Below are positions 12,263 to 22,375 of a stretch of 64,000 nt of DNA, piece after piece (positions within the stretch are counted from its first letter, which is position 1; each line of letters begins with the position of its first letter). The DNA is from Acytostelium subglobosum LB1 (taxonomy: Eukaryota > Evosea > Eumycetozoa > Acytosteliales > Acytosteliaceae). Position numbers and translations under genes: made by a program. The stretch is taken from positions 1,007,686 to 1,071,685 of the forward strand of contig NW_012236525.1 of assembly GCF_000787575.1 (NCBI RefSeq), read 5' to 3'. The notes under the pieces were generated by a model that saw nothing but the letters and a program-made list of their open reading frames with translations, was not told the DNA's origin and searched no databases.

Positions 12263-12739
12263 GCATTTGATCAAATGGATTGGCAGCAGCAGCAACACTT
12301 CATTCATTCATTCATTCAATCAATCATGGAAGAGCAGGAAGGACCCCTGAGACAATCAAGATCATTCTATCAGGATTAATTTTAATAGCCAATCACTTGG
12401 CCAACCGTGGCATGGCATGTCATGTCATGATCATCACTATTCCTCTCCAACACTTTGGATCTGAACACACACCTGGCGCAGGATGGATGCACTAAGCAGC
12501 AGAGCTAAACCATTCAGCTCCAGTTCAATACATATTTATGGACCATGGTTTATTGTACAATGTCAAGATGGAGCGTTACACATGCAGTATGCTGTTGTTG
12601 GCGAGAAGGAAGGAGGAGGTAAAGGGTAGGGAGGAGGATGGTACATGGAATGAATGATTTGGAATACGATTCAATGATCGTGGCGAACTGTATAATGGAG
12701 AGAGGATCTTGGAATGAATGAATGATTGTCGAGTTGTGA
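12263..12739. other. Convergent intergenic spacer
   Basis: This stretch lies between the 3' ends of the RING gene and the RasGEF gene. It contains a (CATT)4-CAATCAATC block at about 12300-12326 and an AATGAATGAATG block near 12711-12724. No coding frame with family similarity and no RNA gene was seen. Confidence 0.5.
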
Positions 12740-14921
12740 TCACTTGCTTGGGAGAACAGTGTCGTGTGAGCCAAGGTCCAGACTCTTGACCGGCTCAAAG
12801 TTGTCTATCTTGAGATCGGTCAAGAACAATGCGATCTGATGAACCTTGAGGAAGTTATAAGTGACCGTTTGATACTTCATCGTATTAGTTATCACTCTAT
12901 ACATAATTCTTCGCTTGTTCAAATTGATCATGTGATCGATCTTATCAGCCGATCCTTCGTCCACAAATGCCAAGTCTCTAAGATGAATGCCCCTGTGATA
13001 GTTTGTCGTGTGTCATGTCAGTGATGAGGACTAGTCTGTCCCGCGGGTATAACTTAACTTACAGGAATGGTATACAATGTGGCTTGCCATCCTTATATGC
13101 TACACGATATGCTTTGTAATTGTTCTCGCTATGGAATAACTTCTCAAGTTCCAAGTATGTCTGATGAGTTGATGATGTTGTTTGAGTTAGTGATCATGTC
13201 CATATTTGGTCTTGATCAATCGATCGATCAAAGGAGTATACGAACCTCTTGTTGCTGTTTACTCAAATCCTTTCGAACTGCCTTGGTCCTCCAAACTGTC
13301 GTATTGTTAATGCCTCCATATATAGCCATCAATGAATGGAAGTTGTTCATTGCTCTTAGATGCTGTTGCCAATGAGAGTGAGTGAGTGATTGATCGATTG
13401 ATTGATTGAGTGTGATCAATAACATACCTCTGATATCTTTAGGAACTTGGCCAATAGTTTGGACTTGCCTTTGATCAGTTGCTCGTTGAGTAGACTGGAC
13501 GCTACCCATTTTGTAAAGTCATTGAATCGCTTCATCATTGTGAGTAGGTTGATGGCCTTTGATCTGAATTGTGGCTTGGTCCAACCTTTGATCAGGAACT
13601 CGGACGACTTGATGTTTTCATACATCTGGAAGTCGATCAGACAGAGCTGTCTGGCTATCTCCTCCTCGTCAATGTCGTCAAAGGTGAGCGTCGGCGAGAA
13701 GATGTTCTTGGGCACCTTGGGCTCGAGTGGCTCGCGGCCCGAGTTGTCCTTCTTCTTGATCAGGCCGCTCTCGGTCTTGGCAATCGACGTCCTGAGCTTC
13801 TTGGCCCAGCTGGTCAGGCCGTCCTTGCCCATCTGGTTGTCGATAAAGTTGTTGAGAATGGACAGCAGCTTGTCGTTAAAGTCCTGCGGGTGCTGCTCGA
13901 TCCAGTACCAGAAGAAGTTGACGACGAGCAGCTTGTCACTGATCTCGCGCGACGGCGCGTTGTAAATCTGGATCACCTTGCTCATGATGGTCTCGGCCGT
14001 CGTGAACGACGGATAGGTCAGGAAGAAGATCTTCTTGAACTCGTTGGCGTCGGTGGCATTTGGGTTGTTTGTCAGCCACCAGATCAGCATGTTAAGCGTA
14101 GCAGCTTGCACTGTATTGTTGTCGGCATTCTTTAGCATCTTGACCTTTGAGTTATCATTGACATCCTCCCATATATTCCTGTTGTCGTCCTCGTGGCTGT
14201 CGCCGTCCTGGTCCGAGACGTAGGCGTGATACGCCTCTACCTCGGGGTCAATCTCCCAAGGTGATTCCAATGGTCCAAACAAGTTATTCGCATCCTTTAT
14301 ACCAATGCGTAATAATGTTGGTAATGCCTCATTCTCAATCTCGTTTGGTACAACTATGTTTTGTTTGATTGATTGATTGATTGGAGTGATTGAGTGAGTG
14401 ATTGGAATGGTTCCAATGATTGAGATGGTCATGCTTACACTTTATATTACACTCCTCCTGTATCTTTTTGAGTGATGTTGTCATGTTCTCCTCGTGGAGG
14501 TATTGCATGATCAACTTAAGCAACACTTCGTCGGTGATCACATGTGATGCCTCTGTCTTGGCACATGTCCTGCTTCTTGAGTATGACTTTACGTTGTTTA
14601 TAGGACGAATGCGTTCTCGTAGTTCCAATACATCTGGATGCTGATGCATCACACGTGCAACCCATTCACTTGCAGGGAAGTTGAATGAATCAACTGTTCG
14701 TATGTTGATTGTTACGTTGTTAGCATGTGTCTAGACATGATGTTTGTGTGATGCCCTATTCCCAATGACCTACCTTCGATTGAATCCGATGAGTTTGTAT
14801 TGATACTGGATAGTGATGATGTTATTGCACTCTTCTTAGTTGGTGTCAGCATGACATTGTTTGAACTTGAGTTGATGCCTGAGCCTCCACCTGAGCCTGT
14901 CGATGATGTTGAAGTATTCAT
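12740..14921 (-). CDS. LisH-domain Ras guanine-nucleotide exchange factor
   Basis: Six exons join in phase: 14921-14774, 14693-14439, 14353-13428, 13362-13246, 13160-13063 and 12992-12740, giving 598 residues. A Ser-rich start is followed by a LisH dimerisation motif (about 100-135, DEVLLKLIMQYLHEENMTTS). The RasGEF N-terminal domain (about 185-330) and the CDC25-type catalytic domain (about 370-595) come next. Family landmarks include MYENIKSSEFL, the helical hairpin region MNNFHSLMAIYGGINNTTVW and PFLGIHLRDLAFVDEG. The protein should activate Ras or Rap in chemotaxis and growth signalling, and LisH-RasGEFs are an established dictyostelid class. Intron 4 uses an unusual GTTCGT donor. An 18-bp palindrome lies 42 bases upstream of the start. 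Confidence 0.93.
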
Positions 14922-16144
14922 CCTTTGAGAGTAAATGTCGTTGCTAGATATATATAGTATTGGACTCAAGTACTTGAGTCTTCTACACTTTATACTACTA
15001 ATATATTTGTATATATATATTGAATGAAAGAATGAAATGAATGAATGAATTGAATGAATTGAGTAGAAAGAGAGTGTGTGTATGCGAATTAATGAATATG
15101 AATGGATGATGGATGATTGGTTGAATGACGCGTGTGTCTGTGTTTTAGAGTTAGTGTGTGCCAAACAACAACAAACAAAGTGTTATTTTGATTAAAACCA
15201 ATAAATCTGTTGAATGATTAGATGTGGATGTTTGATGATGTAAGACAATTACTTTCGGGGGAGTGAGTGTCCACTATTGATTGATTGATTGATTGTTATA
15301 ACACAAGTAAACACACACTCAATCACACACACTCACACACACTCAATCAATCATTCTGTCAAACAATCAATCAAACCACTCACTTTTGATCAATCATTAA
15401 CTAAACCTTAATCTCACCATAAACTCATGTAATAATTTGTGCGAGTATTTGAACTCCAAGACAGAGCTGGGTCTGGTGGTCCAAGGTCTTGGACCCAAAT
15501 GTTGATCGATTGCACAAGATGCGTGTGATCACATAAAGGCTCCATAATGATCATAAATTTAAAAATGATCATGATAGTTCTGAGCGACCTTAGCCATGCG
15601 TGTGCCAATGTTCGACCAAATATTATCTCTCTTTAAACAGATTAATTATCAAAGTATCTGAATTTAAACAGTAACAGCCCATTCTTTGTTAAGAATGATT
15701 CAAGTTCATCTTCAAGTTCGTGTCAAGTTCAGGATCGCTAGCACTTTCTTGTTCTTTGTTGTCGAGTGTCGTGTCCGGGCTTATTCTTTATCTTTTTGGA
15801 AAAGTAGTTGGAATGTTTAGAATGGGAGGAAGAAGGTTCTGAAGGTCGATTGACGTATCAGATGGGTCAATCACATGTGATTGTGTGTGTGTTAGAGTGG
15901 GCTTGAGTGTTGTTGAGTCCTTGGATGGGGAGGCCAATCATGGCCTTCACTCCCACAATCATTTGATTTTTTTTTCGGGATTTCTTTTTTTGTTTGTTTT
16001 GCAAAGATAATAATAATAATAATACAACAACAATGCAAAGTGGAATGATCACTTCCCACATCAGGTAGTACCTTGTTGTTGTTGATGGAACATTCCACAT
16101 TCAACACAATCATACAAATACATAATCAATCAAATTTATTTATA
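14922..16144. other. Divergent promoter region between RasGEF and phospholipase B
   Basis: This spacer of 1.2 kb holds no convincing gene. Near the RasGEF start there is an 18-bp perfect palindrome (14963-14980) and AATGAATG repeats. A GATTGATTGATTG block occurs at about 15278-15294 and, only 40-80 bases further on, CAATCAATC blocks occur at about 15340-15375. The repeat therefore flips strand in the middle of the divergent promoter. A near-palindrome GGTCCAAG-GT-CTTGGACC lies at 15478-15495. The stretch 15420-15800 is of higher complexity but gave no family-recognisable protein or tRNA on either strand. Confidence 0.5.
14963..14980. repeat. Perfect 18-bp palindrome
   Basis: The sequence GACTCAAGT followed directly by its reverse complement ACTTGAGTC is seen 42 bases upstream of the RasGEF start codon. 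Its position suggests a dimeric transcription-factor site, but this is inference. Confidence 0.6.
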
Positions 16145-17833
16145 ATGAGATATACATCAATGATGACATTGGCCTTTGTGGCCTTTGTGATGACAATAAT
16201 CAGCTCATCAGTTGTTATGTCCAATAACGTCCAGGGTGGCCCAATTCCAATGACCACCTACTCAGTCGTGTTGGACTTGAACAATCGCTTCACTGTGCTC
16301 ACGGGCAACAGCACCAACGGCATCGCCTGGGCCATCTTTAGCAATGAGATGATGACCACCGGCTGGGGCTACCTGTCCATCTCGACCAACGGCGCATACA
16401 ACGACACACTGCAGGCCGCCGCCGCCGGCTACATCGAGGGCTTCCTCTCGGCCGACATGATCTGGCAGAACTGGAACAACATGTTTGTCAACGAGTACCA
16501 AAAGACCGTGCCCCAGAACGTCTTCACTTGGGTCAACGAGAACAACGACTACATGGTGCAGCAGATCGCCTCCTTCCCCCAGGACCCATACTGGCAGCAG
16601 GTGGGCCTCGTCTGGACTCAGATCAACTTCCTCCACCAGGGCTACCAAGACGCCAACATCGAGCCATCGCAGACCCTCACCCTGTCTGACATCCTGCTGA
16701 TGAACATGGACGGCGACATGATCGACCTTGGACCCGCACTCAACTACACCAGCGGTGACGTGTCTGCCATGCCACCCCTCAAGTCTGTCGAGGAGTTCAT
16801 GCGCAAGACTGGCCATTGCTCCAGTTTGATCAAGCTCACTGACGACCTTACCGAGCTGTACGCCGGCCACACCACCTGGTCGTCATTCTACGAGATGGTG
16901 CGTCTGTTCAAGATCTACACCTTTGCCTTCTCGGACGAGACCCAGTCCGCCTCCAAGACCACCATGTTCAGCTCGTACCCAGCTTCCCTGTCGTCCATCG
17001 ATGACTTTTACCTGCTCGACACTGGCCTCGTCGTCATCGAGACCACCAACGGCATCATGAACAACGAGCTCTACCTTGCCGTCACCCCATCATCCGTTCT
17101 CTCATGGATCCGTGTTATCATTGCCAATCGTATGGCCACATCTGGCGCCACCTGGTGCTCGACCTTTGCCATCCAGAACAGTGGTACCTACAACAACCAG
17201 TGGATCATCGTCGACTACAACCGCTTCGTGCCAGGCGAGGACGCCAAGGACGGCATGGTCTACATCTTGGAGCAGATCCCAGGCTACGTCGAGTTTGACG
17301 ACGTCACCAACATTGTGCGCACCGGCTACTGGCCCAGCTACAACGTGCCCTACTTTGAGTACATCTACAACATCTCGGGCTTCAACGAGACCATGTACCA
17401 CACCTCCACCTACGGCAACTTCTTCACCTACTCGGCCAACCCCCGCGCCATGATCTTCCGTCGCGACGCCAACACCGTCTACACATTCGAGCAGTACCAG
17501 GCCGAGCTGAGATACAACAACTGGCAGCACGACACCCTGTCTGGCGGCAACTCAGGCAATGCCATCAGCAGCCGTTTCGACTTGGTCAAGTCCAACCCAT
17601 CGGGCAACCCATACCTCAACAAGGACGCCTTTGGAGGCATCGACTCCAAGGCCGTCAACCAGCCAATGGTGCGCGCCATGCAGGTCGCCGCCCAGTCCGG
17701 TCCCACCCACGACCAGCAGCCACCCTTCAACTGGAAGGACAACAACTGGTCCTACGTCCACGTTGGTATGCCAGACGAGTGGAAGTTCCCATGGGTCACC
17801 ATCACCCCATCCTCCATGACTCCCAACAAGTAG
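16145..17833 (+). CDS. Phospholipase B-like protein (lysosomal/secreted)
   Basis: This is one exon of 562 residues. The start at 16145 gives a signal peptide (SMMTLAFVAFVMTIISSSVV), and an in-frame extension upstream would put polar sequence before it. The mature protein matches the phospholipase B-like (PLBD1/PLBD2) family over its length, including GWGYLSISTNG, YIEGFLSADMIW, TGHCSSLIKL and GGNSGNAISSRFDL. In this Ntn-hydrolase-fold family a cysteine exposed by autoproteolysis is the nucleophile, and Cys225 in HCSS fits that place. The substrate is glycerophospholipid deacylation in endolysosomes or outside the cell. Codon use is strongly biased to C-ending codons, suggesting high expression. 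That bias also creates long false frames on the opposite strand. Confidence 0.95.
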   Translation: MRYTSMMTLAFVAFVMTIISSSVVMSNNVQGGPIPMTTYSVVLDLNNRFTVLTGNSTNGIAWAIFSNEMMTTGWGYLSISTNGAYNDTLQAAAAGYIEGFLSADMIWQNWNNMFVNEYQKTVPQNVFTWVNENNDYMVQQIASFPQDPYWQQVGLVWTQINFLHQGYQDANIEPSQTLTLSDILLMNMDGDMIDLGPALNYTSGDVSAMPPLKSVEEFMRKTGHCSSLIKLTDDLTELYAGHTTWSSFYEMVRLFKIYTFAFSDETQSASKTTMFSSYPASLSSIDDFYLLDTGLVVIETTNGIMNNELYLAVTPSSVLSWIRVIIANRMATSGATWCSTFAIQNSGTYNNQWIIVDYNRFVPGEDAKDGMVYILEQIPGYVEFDDVTNIVRTGYWPSYNVPYFEYIYNISGFNETMYHTSTYGNFFTYSANPRAMIFRRDANTVYTFEQYQAELRYNNWQHDTLSGGNSGNAISSRFDLVKSNPSGNPYLNKDAFGGIDSKAVNQPMVRAMQVAAQSGPTHDQQPPFNWKDNNWSYVHVGMPDEWKFPWVTITPSSMTPNK

Positions 17834-19008
17834 TTAGTTAAAATATAGCAATACTATTAAAGTCTACCCATCTATTAAACACACACAGCTAGTCGTTGTG
17901 ATTGTGTTTATAGTTGGTTGTAGTTGTAGTTGTCGATCAACAATATATCCTATCTCTGTCTTTGTCTCTTATCCTACCCTCGCCCTAACCCTTACCCTCG
18001 CCCTCGCCCTCACCCCAACCCAACCAAGTTTGCAAACCCTCACACAAAACCCTCGCATACAACAACCATGATGTGTTCAGACTCATTGATTACTCCATAA
18101 TTACACCTTATGATCAGTCATCAATCAATCACCAAGTTTATATTCGTTACAATGTCATGCCCCTACACAAGTATGATGGTTGTCCGCTCGATAAAGCAAG
18201 GATGATCTATTATAAATTATTATTATCTGGAACTCTTGGTTGGTAACCACAATGATGCCAATTGGGAACACAACACAACAATCGTCACATTAACATTGTG
18301 ATTTGAATGAATGGTTTATAAAGTTTAAAGATAATATCACACCATTCTATCTATCCTTTATATCTATCTATGTCTGTGTGTATATAAGTATGTATGACCC
18401 TGTTGGCTGTGAGTCATTGATGGCTCTTGATAACCGAAGGCCATGGGAACCGGATGCAAAAACGAGTGATGTTTATCGGGGTTAGTAGTGTGATTTTACA
18501 CTTTAGTGGGGAGAATATGTGTGAGTGTCAGTGGGCTACCACCCCGATACCACCAAAGTGGTGGAAGCACAATCACTTGCCATTTTGGAAGTCAAGGCCA
18601 TCCTTATGAGAGATCCACCATACAGTCAGTAGTGTGTAATTATGATGATGGTGTAAACAATCGTCCTCCATACACCTCCGATGAATGAATGCATTCATGT
18701 GAGGGTATGAGTGTGTGTATGGTTGGATAATTATAAATCCCGATTGAGGCGTCGTTGTGTGTTTGAGTGAGTGAGTGGATGTATGAATGATCAACAAGGT
18801 ATGGCATATACGAACGAGTTACTGCACCTCACTCACTGACAATGGCAATGACCGTCTGTCGGTAGTCGACTATTTACTGGAAGAACCAATCATTTGTTTG
18901 ATTCACCAAACATTAACCCAAACAAATAATAATAACTTTATTTATTTATCTCTTTCTTTAATACTTTCTTTACTTTCTACTACATACATATATAATAAAT
19001 ACAGAGAA
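17834..19008. other. Intergenic region with telomere-like C-rich tract
   Basis: This 1.2-kb spacer follows phospholipase B. It holds a C-rich tract resembling telomere repeats (17975-18025) and a small perfect hairpin CCACCA-AAG-TGGTGG (18550-18564). The last 100 bases form an A/T-rich leader before the CADD-like gene. The frame of that gene stays open back to 18787 by chance. Segment 18380-18620 lacks simple repeats, but its frames on both strands are short and unrecognised. Confidence 0.5.
17975..18025. repeat. Telomere-like C-rich tract
   Basis: About fifty bases are made of CCCTAA, CCCTTA and CCCTCG units (for example CCCTAACCCTTACCCTCG), so the opposite strand is a run of GGG triplets that could form G-quadruplexes. 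It lies about 140 bases beyond the phospholipase B stop. Confidence 0.7.
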
Positions 19009-19668
19009 ATGTCTTCCGAGCAAATTAAGCAACTCGACGCCAAGCTGGACAACTACCACCTGTTGACTCACGACTTCTACAAGAAGTGGAGCCACGGCGA
19101 GCTCACCCTCGAGACCCTCAAGGTCTACGCCGGCCAGTACTACCACCACGTCGACGCCTTCCCAAGATACATCAGCACCATCCACTCCAAGTGTGACGAC
19201 ATCAAGTCCAGACAGGTGCTGCTCGGCAACTTGACCGAGGAGGAGAGCGGAGAGGAGAACCACCCAGAGCTCTGGATGCGTTTTGCCGAGGGACTCGGAA
19301 ACACCCGTGAGGCTGTCAAGTCCTCCGAGCTGCTGCCAAAGACCAAGGCCCTCGTCGACGGCTACTACGATCTCTGCAACGAGTCCTACGCCAAGGGTCT
19401 CGGTGCTCTGTACGCCTACGAGAGACAGGTCCCAGAGGTTGCCAAGTCCAAGATCGACGGTCTTGAGAAGTTCTACGGTATCAACAACGAGCGTGCCCTC
19501 AAGTTCTTCGTCGAGCACATCACCGCCGACGAGTGGCACTCTGAGGAGTGTGCCGCCCTCATTGACAAGCTCTCTGAGGAGGACAGAAAGGTCGCCGAGC
19601 AGGGTGCTGAGGAGGCTGCCAAGCTTCTCTGGGGCTTCCTCGATGGTATGATGGCCGTTTCCAACTAA
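19009..19668 (+). CDS. CADD-like haem-oxygenase-fold (PqqC/TenA-type) protein
   Basis: This is a single exon of 219 residues with the start at 19009 (AGAGAAATG context). The protein resembles, end to end, the Chlamydia protein CADD and its PqqC-like relatives. Examples are YAGQYYHHVDAFPRYIS (40-56), NHPELWMRFAEGLG (84-97), LYAYERQVPEVAKSKIDGLE (134-153) and FFVEHITADEWHSEE (166-180). In CADD a dimetal centre uses Glu81, His88, Asp142 and His174. Glu78, His85, Glu138 and His170 sit at constant offsets here, so a metal site seems kept. Chlamydial CADD makes p-aminobenzoate for folate by sacrificing its own tyrosine, and whether that holds here is unknown. Codon use is extremely biased to optimal codons, suggesting abundant expression. 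Confidence 0.88.
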   Translation: MSSEQIKQLDAKLDNYHLLTHDFYKKWSHGELTLETLKVYAGQYYHHVDAFPRYISTIHSKCDDIKSRQVLLGNLTEEESGEENHPELWMRFAEGLGNTREAVKSSELLPKTKALVDGYYDLCNESYAKGLGALYAYERQVPEVAKSKIDGLEKFYGINNERALKFFVEHITADEWHSEECAALIDKLSEEDRKVAEQGAEEAAKLLWGFLDGMMAVSN

Positions 19669-20939
19669 ACGTGCTGATCAGACTTATCGTCGAATGTCAC
19701 CAACACCACAACCAATACATACATTTATACATACACCACCGCCAACTGGCGCGGTAGTCAATCAATCACTATCCATCCGTCCCATCCGACCGTCCAATCA
19801 TTCAATCAATCATATTTGGTTGATTCCTTTTCTTTCTTTTTTTTCTTCATTATACCTTCATTCATTCTGGAACATGTAGAGTGCGAACAACAAAGGTTGT
19901 TGTTCCCAACCAATCATCCCAACCAACGACGTCATGTCGTAATAAATACATTCTTCTCTCGACGTAGATAACTTTATGATATCTACGATAACAATCCACA
20001 AACAACTGTCCCAACAAATAATTATCTCTTTCTATCTCATTCTTTTACAATTACAATACTCTGTTTATTTTATGTTGTGTTGTTGTAGTTGTTGTTGTTG
20101 TTGAGTAGTCCAATCAAATTGATTACCTTTAAAGGAAGTTGTGGGTGGATCTGTTCACCAACTTTACACAATGGTGTGTAGAATGTGGGATGTTAACTAA
20201 CAATACAAAAGCAAGGTACCTTCATCACTCTCATTAATTCATTGTTATTCTTCCATGTGAGTAATACATAAATACATAATAACAAATATATGTGTTGTTA
20301 TCATAAACAATCAAACAAATAAACAACAATGAATGGAATCAATCAAAAAAGGAACATACTACCTACCTTGTCACTTGATAAGGAACCTTGTTTATAACTT
20401 CGACCGTAAAAGTCCAACCACCTAGATACCGTAAGACAATCAAAGGAACTTGTGTTAGGAAAAGAACCAACATACCTCTACAAATGCACCTAACAATCGT
20501 ACCTATGTTCTTTGGAATGACAAGTCAAATGTACTTGTTAATGGGCTGTACATGTTATAATAACCACGAACATTGAGATTGAAGAGATAATATCAATATT
20601 AATCGATCAACCGAATAACCTGTTAACCAAAATAGTGTTGACCTAACAATCATAATGACTTGATATGATGCGAATAGCGAGGTTCCAACCACTGTTGATT
20701 TTTTTGGTAAAGGGGAGGGACAAGACACAGTACGCAAAGGTACCCATGCCCAACTTGATCACCACGAAACCATTCCCTGGGGAATGATGCACAGTCTCAT
20801 CTCATCATTGTCATTCAATGACTCTGGCGATACGTCACTCTACAGTTACAACAACAATATTTTAAGTCCCTTCAACTCATTCAGCAAATAGACTCGATTA
20901 ATCAATCAATCAATCTATACTCATTCATTCAATCAATCA
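19669..20939. other. Intergenic region, no gene recognised
   Basis: This 1.27-kb spacer separates the CADD-like and OSBP genes, both on the plus strand. It contains short inverted repeats (GAACAAC...GTTGTTC at 19885-19905) and TTG/CAA tracts. An island at about 20200-20780 is free of simple repeats. There words such as GGAACxTTGTT, AGGTAGGTA and GTTCCAACC recur on either strand, but the frames are short and unrecognised. A leader rich in CAATCAATC (20899-20939) directly precedes the OSBP start. Confidence 0.5.
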
Positions 20940-22224
20940 ATGGCAAAGTCAGCGAGTAAAAAGTATCAAGAGGATGTTGGAGAGAGCATACCTGAGGAGT
21001 TCAAGAAACAAATGGAGACACCGGCAGCCACTACTGATGTTGAGGATGAACCATCACTTGTGTCCACTTTGATCAAGAACATAAAGATTGGTGGAGACAT
21101 GAACACAATGAACATCAGTGGTGCACATATCCAAGCCAAGTCATCACTTGTCTTCTATCCCGAGGCCTTCCTCCACTTTGATCTGCTCACAGTGTAGGTT
21201 CATCCATCTATCCATCACACTTATCATCCACATCCACAAACACTAACACTTACAACAACTGCGCACCAAACTAAAGTTGTAACGACATGGAGAGCGCTCA
21301 AGATCGTATGCTCCAAGTGTTCAAGTTTGCCTTGTCCACTGGATACTTGCCGGATGATCTCACCAAGAAGCCATTGAACCCGGTACTGGGTGAGACATGC
21401 CAGTACGATATCAAGTTCCCCGAGAAGAACTACGTCGTTGAGTCAATCTCGGAGCAACTCTCTCATCACCCACCCATCTGTTCCAGCACAGCCTTTGACA
21501 AGAAGGCTGGTATCTCTGCCACCTTCTACGCACCCATGAGACTAAACTTCATGGGAACATACGTTAAGTTGACCATCGATGGCAACATGGAGGTTCGTCT
21601 AGATAAGTTTAACGAGGTCTACACCGTTACACAGCCAATACTTGCTGTGCGTATCTTCCGTGGCTTTTGCGAGTACATTGGCGACAGTATCATCACCTGT
21701 TCCAACTCGAAATATCGCACCAAGTGCACATTCCATGCCAAGGTAAGTTGTGTCAAAGGATCAGGGAAAGGCAGCCCGCCTCATTCATACTCATTCATAC
21801 ACTCCACTCAATGTAGCCAATGTTCTATGGCCAGTACAATTTGATTGATGCAACAGTGTACAATGGCAAGGAGAAGTTACAAAAGATCAAGGGATCATGG
21901 GACAAGGAGTTGTCCATAACAACATATAAGAAGGAGGACAGCAAGCCATTCTTCAATCTCGAGAGTCTAAAGGGAGCCAAGGGTGTGATGGAGGATGTTG
22001 CACCAGAGAAGCTGCTGCCTACCGACTGGACCTTCGCATGGAAGGGTTTACTCGATGCAGTCAAGACCAACCAACCCTCAAGAGTTCTGTCCCGCGAGAA
22101 GTCTAAAGTTGAGGAGCACCAAAGGAAGCTTGCAGCTGAGCGCAAGGCCAAGGGTGAGATTCACACGCCAGCCCTATTCGCTCAAGATAAGAACGGATCA
22201 TGGGTTCTCAAGGAGACTCTCTAG
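20940..22224 (+). CDS. Oxysterol-binding protein (OSBP/ORP family)
   Basis: Three exons, 20940-21193, 21277-21742 and 21817-22224, join in phase 2 and 0 to give 375 residues. The product is essentially a bare lipid-transfer domain without PH or ankyrin parts. The ORP signature appears as EQLSHHPPICS (usual EQVSHHPP), preceded by KKPLNPVLGETCQ and followed by CTFHAKPMFYGQYNLIDATV. It ends with the conserved basic region near RKLAAERKAKGEIHTPALF. ORPs carry sterols or phosphatidylserine against PI4P at membrane contact sites. Short single-domain forms like this are the usual dictyostelid type. The 5' leader carries four CAAT units just before the ATG. Confidence 0.95.
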
Positions 22225-22375
22225 AGTGTCCATCATTCACATCATCAATCATCATCACAAGTAGTAAACACTTAGCGATGCCACGACCTGGATGCACAAC
22301 TGCAACAGGATGTGGAGGGTCGTGCTATATTATATACAAGTGTTGTTGTTGGTTATACTTTATTACAAGAGTTGT

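Noticed and set aside
15435-15495. Possible tRNA on the minus strand (GTTCAAAT-type T-loop)
   Set aside because: No A-box, no seven-base acceptor stem and no anticodon arm could be drawn. A short near-palindrome explains the pairing.
16073-16144. Upstream start for phospholipase B
   Set aside because: It would place polar residues before the signal peptide. The ATG at 16145 fits secretion.
16262-16870. 202-codon frame opposite the phospholipase B gene
   Set aside because: It is a shadow produced by strong C-ending codon bias. The plus strand carries the clear family match.
18787-19008. In-frame upstream extension of the CADD-like protein
   Set aside because: The extension is low-complexity and A/T-rich, and similarity to CADD begins only after the ATG at 19009.
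18970-19539. 189-codon frame opposite the CADD-like gene
   Set aside because: Same reason: Val/Leu/Gly-rich antisense of a codon-biased gene, without recognisable domains.
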